The notes below the pieces were generated by a model that was not told the DNA's origin, searched no databases, and saw only the letters and a list, made by a program, of their open reading frames with translations. A DNA stretch of 43,792 bases from an uncultured Candidatus Saccharimonas sp. (lineage in GTDB: Bacteria; Patescibacteriota; Saccharimonadia; Saccharimonadales; AQU-01). Location: positions 1 to 43,792 of the forward strand of contig CALRGT010000007.1 in assembly GCA_943358095.1 (NCBI GenBank). Reading direction: 5' to 3'. This document shows positions 24,691-33,804 of the stretch, in pieces; position 1 is the stretch's first letter; each line of letters begins with the position of its first letter. Made by a program: the position numbers and the translations under genes.

Positions 24691-26562
24691 ATGATTCGCA
24701 AAAGACTTGTAGGCTTAATAAAGTTTTTTAACATATATAGACAACTGGGCTTTGTTGTTCTGTCGTTTTTAATAGCTCTGCCGTTGGACCTAAGCGGACT
24801 TCATACGGCAGCCCATATAGTCTTGATTTCTAGCGCCACCCTAAATGTTATTCCACTACTATGGAACATGGTAAGAGATTTGCGTGACGGCACCTACGGC
24901 GTCGACATCTTAGCAGCCGTAGCAATAATAACTTCAGTCCTACTCAAAGAATACTGGGCTGGAATGATTATTATCCTAATGTTGACTAGTGGAGTCTCGT
25001 TAGAAGATTATGCACAACGTAGAGCCAAGACAGAATTAACCGCGCTACTAAACCGCGCCCCATTAATTGCTCACGTTCTGCGTGGTCGAAAAGTAGTAGA
25101 CATAAAGGTTGAACTAGTTGTAATGGGTGATAAATTAATTATAAAACCTGGCGAAGTCGTGCCCGTAGATGCAGTAATAATCGAGGGATTATCTAGCTTT
25201 GACGAGTCTAGCTTAACGGGCGAAAGTTTGCCAGTTAGCAAAAAAAGCGGAGAAGAGTTACTAAGCGGTTCAGTAAATATTGAAGGCGCAGTAACAGTTA
25301 AAGCACTACACTCTGCAGAAGATAGCCAGTACCAGCAAATTATCAAACTCGTAAAATCGGCATCTGCCAGCAAAGCACCTTTTGTAAGACTCACGGATCG
25401 CTATAGTATTCCTTTTACTGTAGTTTCATTTGTAATAGCCGGCGGAGCTTGGGCCATTAGTGGCGACCCTATCAGGTTCCTTGAAGTTATAGTTGTGGCG
25501 ACTCCCTGCCCACTTATACTAAGTGCACCTATAGCTCTTATCAGCGGTATGAGCCGAGCAGCCAAACACGGAATTATCATCAAGACCGGCTCTGCCATGG
25601 AGCGCTTAGCCGCAATCAAAACAATTGCCTTCGATAAAACAGGAACACTCACAAAAGGGCAGCCTGTCGTAGATCAAATCATAACTTTTGGCAAACACAC
25701 AAAAGAACAAGTCATAGGCTTAGCGGCTTCAATCGAACGAAGCTCTACGCATATTCTTGCTAAAGCAATAATCGAAAGAGCAGAATCTAGTAAAGCAAAA
25801 ATATCAAAAGCCAAGAAAGTCCGCGAATTTAGCGGCGAAGGGCTAGAAGCAAATATCGGTGGAAAAGATGTGCTTGTCGGTCGTTATATTTTAATGGAAA
25901 AAAACAGCGTAAACATACCTGCAAGTTTTACTAGATCAAAAATTGATCAAACAGCCGCTTATGTTGCTATAGATGGCGAACTAGCCGGCGTCATAACATT
26001 TACCGACGAAATGCGACCTGAAGCACAATCAACACTAGACGAACTACATCATTTAGGAGTAAAGAATATAATGATGGTAACAGGCGATAACAAGGTTACT
26101 GCTATGGCTGTGGCGGAGCACTTTAGCATAAGTAAAGTGGTCTACGAAGCATTACCCGCAGACAAGATCGCTGCAGTAGAATCGGTCACAATTAGACCAG
26201 TAGGATTTGTAGGCGATGGAGTCAATGACGCTCCAGTACTAGCAGCTTCAGATGTAGGCATAGCTCTTGGGGCTCGAGGGTCAACTGCAGCCAGCGAATC
26301 AGCAGATGTAGTAATAATGATGGATAGTATCAGCCAAGTAGCGACAGGAGTACGAATAGCCAAGCGCACATTCTTTATCGCTAAACAAAGTATTCTAATT
26401 GGAATCGGAATGAGTCTTGTGCTGATGTTGATATTCTCGACAGGCTACTTTAAGCCAATCTACGGAGCTATTGTGCAAGAGTTTGTTGACGTAGTAGTGA
26501 TCTTCAACGCTCTAAGGGCACACGGTTCATGGACAAAATCCAAAGCACTAAAAACTAACTAG
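24691..26562 (+). CDS. Heavy-metal translocating P1B-type ATPase
   Basis: TGESLPV, TPCPLILSAPIALISG, AFDKTGTLTKG, MVTGDN, VGDGVNDAPVLAASDVGIALG. Confidence 0.95.
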   Translation: MIRKRLVGLIKFFNIYRQLGFVVLSFLIALPLDLSGLHTAAHIVLISSATLNVIPLLWNMVRDLRDGTYGVDILAAVAIITSVLLKEYWAGMIIILMLTSGVSLEDYAQRRAKTELTALLNRAPLIAHVLRGRKVVDIKVELVVMGDKLIIKPGEVVPVDAVIIEGLSSFDESSLTGESLPVSKKSGEELLSGSVNIEGAVTVKALHSAEDSQYQQIIKLVKSASASKAPFVRLTDRYSIPFTVVSFVIAGGAWAISGDPIRFLEVIVVATPCPLILSAPIALISGMSRAAKHGIIIKTGSAMERLAAIKTIAFDKTGTLTKGQPVVDQIITFGKHTKEQVIGLAASIERSSTHILAKAIIERAESSKAKISKAKKVREFSGEGLEANIGGKDVLVGRYILMEKNSVNIPASFTRSKIDQTAAYVAIDGELAGVITFTDEMRPEAQSTLDELHHLGVKNIMMVTGDNKVTAMAVAEHFSISKVVYEALPADKIAAVESVTIRPVGFVGDGVNDAPVLAASDVGIALGARGSTAASESADVVIMMDSISQVATGVRIAKRTFFIAKQSILIGIGMSLVLMLIFSTGYFKPIYGAIVQEFVDVVVIFNALRAHGSWTKSKALKTN

Positions 26563-27203
26563 GCAATATTAAGAACTTTAAAAAGTCCAACTACAGTTAA
26601 TATTATTAACGTATTGTCTATGCTAGAAAAAGCTAAATTTTCAACTAGAGTTGTTGATGACGAGACTAATAATAGGGCACTTAAAGAAATGGAAATATCC
26701 GCCCCTCCAAATATTATTACGCCCATCATGATCAATACAGAAACAACAAAGAATGTTGCAGTTCCTGCGATCGACTTAGAATTACCCAGAATCTTATAAG
26801 TATTAGACTTGCCAAATCTAGTTCCAACTATTGCTGCAAAACCATCCGCCAAAGCTACATGAAGGCACGCTGCAGCAAATACAATGTTGGCAGGCTCAAA
26901 ATATGCCAAAACTAAAACCGTTAAAGGCGCCAAAACCTCCCCTAGACTAAGGCGGGAAATATCGTACCAACTTTTTATCAGCCTAGTTTTTTTGATGACC
27001 AAAAAAAATATTACACTCAGCCAACAAATAATTCGTACCTGCGACCATGAAATAAAATATGGCGTAAAGGCGATCAGACTACCAGATATGATATGGACGA
27101 CTTTTCTTGCCGACTCACCCTTTATAACTTTTTTGTGCCAGAGTATTTCTGCCAACAAAACAACTAACGCCAGCGTTACTAATAAGTACATTATTTTTAT
27201 CAT
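26559..27203 (-). CDS. Dolichol kinase/phosphatidate cytidylyltransferase-like membrane protein
   Basis: RKVVHIISGSLIAFTPYFI, ALADGFAAIVGTRFGKSNTYKILGNSKSIAGTATFF. Confidence 0.82.
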   Translation of the reverse strand: MIKIMYLLVTLALVVLLAEILWHKKVIKGESARKVVHIISGSLIAFTPYFISWSQVRIICWLSVIFFLVIKKTRLIKSWYDISRLSLGEVLAPLTVLVLAYFEPANIVFAAACLHVALADGFAAIVGTRFGKSNTYKILGNSKSIAGTATFFVVSVLIMMGVIIFGGADISISLSALLLVSSSTTLVENLAFSSIDNTLIILTVVGLFKVLNIA

Positions 27204-27238
27204 TGGTTGTATTGTATCTTACTTTAAGCTGAGTTTTG

Positions 27239-28930
27239 CTAAACTTTGTCGGCAGGCTTTTCTTCATTAGAGGTGACTTCATTTTTATTATCAAGCAGAG
27301 TTTTTTTGTTCGGTACAAATATCGAGAAGGTCGAGCCCTTACCTACTTCGCTTTCTAAGCCCAGCTTAGCATCAAGAAGTTTCGCCAATTTCTTTGTAAT
27401 ATACAGGCCAAGTCCAGTTCCGCTAGATGATCGTGTTCGGAAATCTTCTGCTCGGAAAAATTTATCAAAGACTTTCTTTTGATCGCTAACAGAAATGCCT
27501 ATGCCCTGATCGCTCAAGCTAAACAACACTCCTCCATCTTGTTCTTTGGCCTTAAGAGTTATCACCCCCTTGTCGCTATACTTCATTGAGTTGGTTATAA
27601 AGTTCTGTAATATTTCACGCACATATAGCCTATTAGACACTATGTTATCTGGTGTTGAATCATCAATCTCAGATTCAATCTTAAGGCCTTTTTCGACCGC
27701 TCCAGCTTGGTAAGAATCTTTTAAGTTGCTGATTATTTCTCTTGGATTAATATCTTCCAGGAGCATCTCTAAAGAGTCCTTTTCTGCTCTAGCAAAAGTA
27801 CTAAGGTCATTAAGCATGGTCGCCAGGAACACCGATTGATCGTGTGCAGTCTTAAGCGATGCAACAACTTTTTCACCACCGGCTAATTTTTCGGCAAATA
27901 ATATTGAGTTAGAGACGCCAGCCTCTACTACTGTAACTGGCGTTCTTAATTCGTGGGATATAACAGAAATAAACTCATCCCTCTCATCTTCTAGTGACTT
28001 CTCGCGTGTTATATCCCTTACAGTCACTACATAACCAGCCTCCGCACTATCATAACCATAATTTGGGCGAATTGGAGTAACGACAATACTCAAAGAAGCT
28101 ACGTCATTATCGCCGTACCTAATCTTAATGTCGTGTCGCTCAACAGGCTTACTTCCATTTGGTAATAAATCTTTCATGGATACTGACACTTCTTTTTCGT
28201 CTTCTAGCTTTGCAAAATCATCAACATTCTTATTGATCAGACTAACGTTAGTATCAAATAAGGCGAGTGCTGCAGCATTATACATCCTCACTTGTTGCTC
28301 TTCGTCTAAAACAAGCACTCCTTCGGTCATATTATTTACCAAGGCTAGTAGTCTTTTTTGTTCAATCGCCTCTCTTTTAATTGTTTCTTTTAGTTTTTCA
28401 CGATCCCAATCGAACACTCGCTGATAATTTATATAAAGACTACAAATAGCGGCGAAAACAAAGAAAGCTACAACTATATTAAGCTTGTCTGTTTGACCTA
28501 TGTGGTCTGTATTAGTCAGGTATATGTACTTTGCGATTGAGGTCACACCAAAACAAGCTACAGTCAACCACACACCTTTAGCGCCATAATATAGATTGCT
28601 AACAAAGACCACAAGATAAACGCCTATCACATATGGAGTAGATGCTGCAGATATAAAACCAATACCTAGAAAAACAAAAAGCTGATAGAAAATTATGTAA
28701 GTTAGCGGCCTATTATTAACTCGCGCCATGTCAAAAATACGAAATAATATGAGTAAAACTAGAGTGACACTAAGTATGCTGGCAAGAATAATCTCAAAGC
28801 TGGATGAGGTCGGGTCGTATGCGGTATGGAAGGCAATAGTCATCGCCAGAACTACATGCGAAAATATAACCGCCCTACTGTTGACGGATTTTTTAATAGA
28901 TTCAGCTAGCTCTTCCGGTCTTCGAATCAT
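27239..28930 (-). CDS. Membrane sensor histidine kinase with PAS domain
   Basis: N-terminal TMs; FISVISHELRTPVTVVEAG H-box; N/G boxes FITNSMKYSDKG, LSDQGIGIS, SSGTGLGLYITKKLA. Confidence 0.95.
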   Translation of the reverse strand: MIRRPEELAESIKKSVNSRAVIFSHVVLAMTIAFHTAYDPTSSSFEIILASILSVTLVLLILFRIFDMARVNNRPLTYIIFYQLFVFLGIGFISAASTPYVIGVYLVVFVSNLYYGAKGVWLTVACFGVTSIAKYIYLTNTDHIGQTDKLNIVVAFFVFAAICSLYINYQRVFDWDREKLKETIKREAIEQKRLLALVNNMTEGVLVLDEEQQVRMYNAAALALFDTNVSLINKNVDDFAKLEDEKEVSVSMKDLLPNGSKPVERHDIKIRYGDNDVASLSIVVTPIRPNYGYDSAEAGYVVTVRDITREKSLEDERDEFISVISHELRTPVTVVEAGVSNSILFAEKLAGGEKVVASLKTAHDQSVFLATMLNDLSTFARAEKDSLEMLLEDINPREIISNLKDSYQAGAVEKGLKIESEIDDSTPDNIVSNRLYVREILQNFITNSMKYSDKGVITLKAKEQDGGVLFSLSDQGIGISVSDQKKVFDKFFRAEDFRTRSSSGTGLGLYITKKLAKLLDAKLGLESEVGKGSTFSIFVPNKKTLLDNKNEVTSNEEKPADKV

Positions 28931-29021
28931 AATTTAATCAATGCTTATGCTGACATTGTACAAGGTAGTGGCGCGGCGGTCTAATCATAACGCCCTTAAT
29001 GGCGCATAATCATACCTCGTA

Positions 29022-30152
29022 CTACTGCTTGGAGGGATCGATCAAGATATATCCGTCTTTTTTGACAGATTTTATAACATAACCTCTGGAATTAAACGCC
29101 CTGTGCCGACGCAAGCGATATACCAAAGAATTTAGGGCCCAATCTCCTGCAACTTCGTCACCCCAAATATAATCAAATATATCTTGCTTTCTCACCACTT
29201 TGCCTACATTCTTCATAAGTATCTTTAGGAGCTTTTTCTCCTTGTGGGGAAGGGTTGTTTCGCCGTAATGCAACAAATATCTCTGCAGTAATTCACTAAA
29301 AAATTCATATCTTCCGTCTACCAGCTTAATGAGTCCGATATTTAACAAGAAATCTACATCGTTAACTTTTTTGCCAAGAGCAATATATTGAAGCTGCTCT
29401 CTGCGCTTAACATTTTGACTCATAAATATATCAGATATCACCAGCTCTACCATCGGATCGGACAATGGATTCTCTAAACTCTGGCATCTTAGTAATATCT
29501 GGAATAGTGAATGGTGGCCGCCAGACAATTCTAGTGCCGTGCTTTTAATGTTTGGAGTGCCGTCAATCTTTGCTATAGATTCCAAATCATCAATAGAGTA
29601 CGGCTTAAAAAATATCTGTTTTGTGTGAATATTAAAGCTATCTCGCTCGGCACCCAACTTTAATTCTATGATTGGTGTTGAAGAAATAAATATCATCACA
29701 ACTTGCTCACGACTTGCATCCCGCAAATAGCGGAGATTATCAAATAAATTCTGATCTAGCAGACTACCTAATCTGTCGATACGATTTATGACAATAACTA
29801 TGCGTTCATTAGTTTTTGCTAATTTTTCTAGACCCTTGCGACTTTGCGTCAAAAAACTTTCGTCCGTTAATTTGTCGTTAGTTTTAGTGGCAAATTGTTC
29901 AAAAAAACAATTTTTTGTAAAATCAGACAGCTCGTATGTGTTGATGTGCACAAACTTATGTTTTGATTTGGCGGTTAAGTATCGGAGGAAAAACGACAAT
30001 CCAACACTGGGCAATCCAATCAAATTAAAAGATGACGACGACTCTATACTATCTGTGCATTCTTTATAAATAGCTTCACAGAATGTAGGAGGAAATTTGG
30101 TCTCAAGAAACTTCATGTCTCTATTATGCGTCATTTTTATGACATAATGCAA
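29022..30152 (-). CDS. ATPase-like protein with C-terminal OmpR/PhoB-type winged helix; degenerate Walker A
   Basis: FNLIGLPSVGLSFFLRYL in place of GxxxxGK[ST]; RIVIVINRIDRLG; C-terminal KKLLKILMKNVGKVVRKQDIFDYIWG...SLVYRLRRHRAFNSRGYVIKSVKKDGYIL. Confidence 0.75.
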   Translation of the reverse strand: MHYVIKMTHNRDMKFLETKFPPTFCEAIYKECTDSIESSSSFNLIGLPSVGLSFFLRYLTAKSKHKFVHINTYELSDFTKNCFFEQFATKTNDKLTDESFLTQSRKGLEKLAKTNERIVIVINRIDRLGSLLDQNLFDNLRYLRDASREQVVMIFISSTPIIELKLGAERDSFNIHTKQIFFKPYSIDDLESIAKIDGTPNIKSTALELSGGHHSLFQILLRCQSLENPLSDPMVELVISDIFMSQNVKRREQLQYIALGKKVNDVDFLLNIGLIKLVDGRYEFFSELLQRYLLHYGETTLPHKEKKLLKILMKNVGKVVRKQDIFDYIWGDEVAGDWALNSLVYRLRRHRAFNSRGYVIKSVKKDGYILIDPSKQ

Positions 30153-30338
30153 CTTTTAGCTACATTATGGAGGTGTAGTGAGTGGTGAAGGGTAAAGACT
30201 TAAGACGCCCCTGTAATACGGCTGGCACGGTATTATCTATTAAATGCACGCGTTTTATAGGCTGTGTACAACAGAGGTATAAATTGTTATAATACTCAAG
30301 TTCATAAGTGTAATAAGTAGTTATGCACTTTGATTAAA

Positions 30339-30414
30339 CGGGGTGTGGCGCAGTTGGTAGCGCGCGCGGTTTGGGACCGCGAGGTCGAAGGTTCGAGCCC
30401 TTTCACCCCGACCA
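30339..30414 (+). tRNA. tRNA-Pro(TGG), CCA encoded
   Basis: CGGGGTGTGGCGCAGTTGGTAGCGCGCGCGGTTTGGGACCGCGAGGTCGAAGGTTCGAGCCCTTTCACCCCGACCA. Confidence 0.96.
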
Positions 30415-30452
30415 AAGAAAAAAGGTTACATTTATGTAGCCTTTTTTCTTTG
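30415..30452. terminator. Palindromic terminator after tRNA-Pro
   Basis: AAAGAAAAAAGG-TTACATTTATGTAG-CCTTTTTTCTTT. Confidence 0.85.
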
Positions 30453-30580
30453 GCAGGCGTTAGTACTCGCTTCTTCGACGCGTCAGCTTGAGCTGACGCA
30501 GGTCGAGGGTTCGGTCATCAGTATAATGCCCGAGATTTATCTCGGCGCATAGATTGATGTGCACTGCCCTTTCACCCCTA
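30452..30580 (+). repeat. tRNA-trailing module 1 (Pro)
   Basis: ...CTTCGACGCGTCAGCTTGAGCTGACGCAGGTCGAGGGTTCG-[GTCATCAGTATAATGCCCGAGATTTATCTCGGCGCATAGATTGATGTGCACT]-GCCCTTTCACCCCT. Confidence 0.82.
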
Positions 30581-30680
30581 TTTGACAGTAACAACTGACG
30601 AAAGGTCAAAGTTCGGTCATCAGTCACAGGCCCCAGCGTAGCGGGCGCCTGGATTGATGTGCGCCTCCCTTTCACCCCTA
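30581..30680 (+). repeat. tRNA-trailing module 2 (Pro), in tandem
   Basis: TTTGACAGTAACAACTGACGAAAGGTCAAAGTTCG-[GTCATCAGTCACAGGCCCCAGCGTAGCGGGCGCCTGGATTGATGTGCGCCT]-CCCTTTCACCCCT. Confidence 0.82.
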
Positions 30681-30724
30681 CTGTAACCTTACATAGACGA
30701 GTGACTTAAACAGCCAGCTAAAGC

Positions 30725-31219
30725 CTATCTATAGTCAACGACCCGAAATTCACGACCTGAATTCTTGTGATCAATCAAGTTCATCTGAACAGCCCTAACC
30801 AGCCCTCGGACGGCAACAAATGCGTCGTCAGCTGATAAGCCGTACATGTCAACCAATTCATCGTGCTTGTCATAAAAAGAAACATCTGTCTCTTCAATTG
30901 ACGCATTAAAATCTATCTTAGAAATTGGAGATGATGATTTAAAAGGCATATTAACTTCGCCAATCAAGACTTGACTTGGAGCTGTGCCAAGAACACTAGA
31001 AGCCGACAATCTTTCGCCTGGCAAATAATCTACAGAAGTCATTGCAGGATGCTTAATGAATGCACCACTAAAACGATTCAACATTAAAGTAGGCTCTTTT
31101 TGAAGAACATCATATGGAGCGAAAGTATTGTAACGATACTTTGCTAATAGTGGAATATCAAGACCAGCCAGCGCATGAATAGGGCCAAGATGGCCCCTTT
31201 CTATATTGAATTGAGGCAT
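30725..31219 (-). CDS. Hypothetical protein
   Basis: Continuous 164-aa ORF, starts after intergenic spacer; no family recognised. Confidence 0.7.
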   Translation of the reverse strand: MPQFNIERGHLGPIHALAGLDIPLLAKYRYNTFAPYDVLQKEPTLMLNRFSGAFIKHPAMTSVDYLPGERLSASSVLGTAPSQVLIGEVNMPFKSSSPISKIDFNASIEETDVSFYDKHDELVDMYGLSADDAFVAVRGLVRAVQMNLIDHKNSGREFRVVDYR

Positions 31220-31278
31220 ATTTATACTATTATATCATCTATCTGGTTATTATCTATAACGACAGTCCCTGCCTGGGC

Positions 31279-32064
31279 CTATCTCTGGATTTGTACAATA
31301 GAATTTGCTAATCCGGTTTGAGTATTAACATCTACTAGAACTGAGTTGAATTGTAGAGTGCCGTCATTTTCTAATTCGTTCTTATTTTTTACACCGTCAT
31401 GCCAACGCGGAATAATTGACTCTAACTTAACACCCAAACTAGAGTGCAGCGAACCACACATGCCAACGTCAGTAATATGAGCCGTACCTTTTGGTAATAC
31501 CATGGCGTCGGCTGTCGGTACATGCCAATGATCACCAACTACTGCCGACACCTTACCATCCAAATAATATCCAATAACCCGCTTCTCGCTACTAAAATCA
31601 CCATGGAAATCAACAATAGTAGCCAACCTATTTACGCCAGTATTTTCTGCCAAAATTTTATCTATAGTTATTAACGGGTTTTCTATCTCTGGCTTATTAT
31701 TACCAAAAGTTTCACCCAAAATAGAAATTACCAAAACAGGCCCAGCATGACTTTTAATATATTTCCAACCTCGACCTGGACAGCCTATAAGATTAGCTGG
31801 CCCAATTACAGGTTGTGAGTTGTCTGCCAATAACGGCAATAATTCGGCAGACTTTGGAGTATGATTGCCGCCAGTAAAGAAGTCAACGCCGAGACCTTGC
31901 AGTAGCTTCATATCTGCTGGCGACATACTCTTGCCATTCGTAACATTCTCGGACTGAGCTATCACCAAATCAATCTGTTGTTCGCGCTTTAAATCAGGCA
32001 ACACTTTGCGTACTGCTTCGATGCCAAGTGGCCCCATAATATCGCCGATGTATAGAATCTTCAC
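31279..32064 (-). CDS. YmdB-family metallophosphoesterase
   Basis: MKILYIGDIMGPLGIEAVRKVLPDL, SENVTNGKSM, TGGNHTPK, VDFHGDFSSEKR, GDHWHVPTADAMVLPKGTAHITDVGMCG. Confidence 0.93.
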   Translation of the reverse strand: MKILYIGDIMGPLGIEAVRKVLPDLKREQQIDLVIAQSENVTNGKSMSPADMKLLQGLGVDFFTGGNHTPKSAELLPLLADNSQPVIGPANLIGCPGRGWKYIKSHAGPVLVISILGETFGNNKPEIENPLITIDKILAENTGVNRLATIVDFHGDFSSEKRVIGYYLDGKVSAVVGDHWHVPTADAMVLPKGTAHITDVGMCGSLHSSLGVKLESIIPRWHDGVKNKNELENDGTLQFNSVLVDVNTQTGLANSIVQIQR

Positions 32065-32087
32065 TTTAAAGCAATGCTTTCTTCTAA

Positions 32088-33602
32088 CTACTTAGCAAAC
32101 TCAATAGCTCGAGTTTCGCGGATGACGTTAACCTTGATAGTGCCAGGGTACTGCATAGTACTCTCGATTTTTGTAGCAATATCACGAGCTAATTTAATGG
32201 CTGAAAGATCGTCAACGTTTTCTGGCTTAACGAATACACGAATTTCACGACCAGCGCTAATAGCATAGGCCTTGTCGATACCTTCAAAGCCTGTTGCGAC
32301 GTTTTCTAAGTCCCGCATACGCTCACCAAAGTTCTCGGCACTAATGTTGCGCGCACCCGGACGAGATGCACTAATAGCATCACAAACGCGTACGATAATC
32401 GCTTCAACTGAGGTTGCTTCCATGTCGTCGTGGTGTTGTTCTGCAGCTAGAGCCACTTCTTCTGGCGCTCCGTATTTACGCAACATCTCACCTGAAATAT
32501 GGTGGTGCTTGCCTTCCATCTTGTGCGTCATAGCTTTTCCAAGATCGTGAACTAATGTAGCGTATTTTGCTACTTTAACGTTGGCGCCAACTTCTTCGGC
32601 AATCAATCCTGCAATATGTGCCATCTCGGTGCTGTGCTTAAGTACGTTCTGGCCATAGCTTGTTCGATATTTAAGTTCACCCAATAACTGTAAGACTTCT
32701 TTTGGAATTCCGATCACACCGACTTCACGGGCTGCATCTTCAGCAGCACGCATTACGTCTTTTTGGACTTCTTTTTGTGCTTTTTCGACGACTTCTTCGA
32801 TGCGTCCAGGATGAACGCGGCCATCTTTTAATAGCATCTCTAGAGCTTGACGAGCGACTTCACGACGCACCGGGTCAAACGAACTAAGGATAATCATACC
32901 CGGAGTATCATCAACCATAATGTCTACGCCTGTAGCTCGTTGTAATGACTGGATATTTCGGCCTTCTTTGCCGATAATACGACCCTTCATTTCTTCATCA
33001 ACTAATTTAACGGCTGTAACAGTTCGCTCAGCAGTAACTTCGCTAGCCATTCTTTCCATGGCGCTAGTTATAATTACAGCTGCTTTTTCTTCTGCATTTT
33101 CTTGTGCTTCTGTCTGAAGCTTTGTGACTAAACCTATCAAATCGTTCTTGATGTCTCGCTCTGTCATTTGCATTAATTTTTCAGCAGCTTCAGTCTTACT
33201 AAGTTTTGCAACTTTTTCTAACTTTTCCTGTTGTTTAGTGCGAATGTCACGAATCTCGTTCTTGAGTCCATCAACTTCATCTTCACCCTTACGCAAAGCT
33301 TCTGATCGCTTGTCTAGTTCATCTAGTTTTTTGTCTAAGGATTCTTGACGAGACAATAGTCTTTGTTCGATATCCTTGGCTTCTCTACGACGATTTTGAT
33401 CTTCGCGACGTGCCTCATCACTAATCTTTGAAGCTTCTTCACGTGCCTCACTCAATTGTTTTTCGGCCTCTTTTTTGGCTTTTTTTAGCTCTTTGTCTGC
33501 AGCCTCTTCAGCTGAACCGATTTTACGTTTTGTGGTTACTGTGCTGGCTCCAAAGCCAATGCCAACGCCAACCAATGCCAATATAATGGTAATTGGATCC
33601 AT
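32088..33602 (-). CDS. rny: Ribonuclease Y
   Basis: N-terminal TM + coiled coil, KH (GRIIGKEGRNIQSLQRATGVDIMVDDTPG), HD (LVHDLGKAMTHKMEGKHHHISGE). Confidence 0.97.
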   Translation of the reverse strand: MDPITIILALVGVGIGFGASTVTTKRKIGSAEEAADKELKKAKKEAEKQLSEAREEASKISDEARREDQNRRREAKDIEQRLLSRQESLDKKLDELDKRSEALRKGEDEVDGLKNEIRDIRTKQQEKLEKVAKLSKTEAAEKLMQMTERDIKNDLIGLVTKLQTEAQENAEEKAAVIITSAMERMASEVTAERTVTAVKLVDEEMKGRIIGKEGRNIQSLQRATGVDIMVDDTPGMIILSSFDPVRREVARQALEMLLKDGRVHPGRIEEVVEKAQKEVQKDVMRAAEDAAREVGVIGIPKEVLQLLGELKYRTSYGQNVLKHSTEMAHIAGLIAEEVGANVKVAKYATLVHDLGKAMTHKMEGKHHHISGEMLRKYGAPEEVALAAEQHHDDMEATSVEAIIVRVCDAISASRPGARNISAENFGERMRDLENVATGFEGIDKAYAISAGREIRVFVKPENVDDLSAIKLARDIATKIESTMQYPGTIKVNVIRETRAIEFAK

Positions 33603-33804
33603 AATGGATATCCTTTCTATTCCTGCAGATCTAGCGTTATGGCGTCACTATCACTTCATTAGCCATCGACTAGATCTGATAATCAAATTGAATTTAGTAT
33701 AAATTTATCTAGTGAAATCTGCTCTCAAAACTGCAAAATTCCTACATATAATATACGCTGTTGAGTGTCATTCGGTCAAATAAGAATAATATGGCTGATA
33801 TTTT

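Noticed and set aside
24691-26562. TPC motif in the P1B ATPase as a novel metal site
   Set aside because: TPCP variants are known among P1B ATPases; metal specificity cannot be inferred from sequence alone here.
30460-30675. 71-aa minus-strand ORF across the tRNA-Pro modules
   Set aside because: Its repeated TDDRTL.LRQL peptide simply reflects the duplicated non-coding module.
15116-30680. T-loop inserts as tRNA introns
   Set aside because: A complete uninterrupted tRNA precedes each module, and the interrupted copies lack the 5' half of a tRNA; no group I features seen.
15116-30680. CRISPR array
   Set aside because: Repeats are irregularly spaced, tied to tRNAs and not separated by uniform spacers; no cas genes.
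32272-33348. Several + strand ORFs opposite rny
   Set aside because: Antisense shadows of a well-conserved gene with Ser-rich composition; no independent support.
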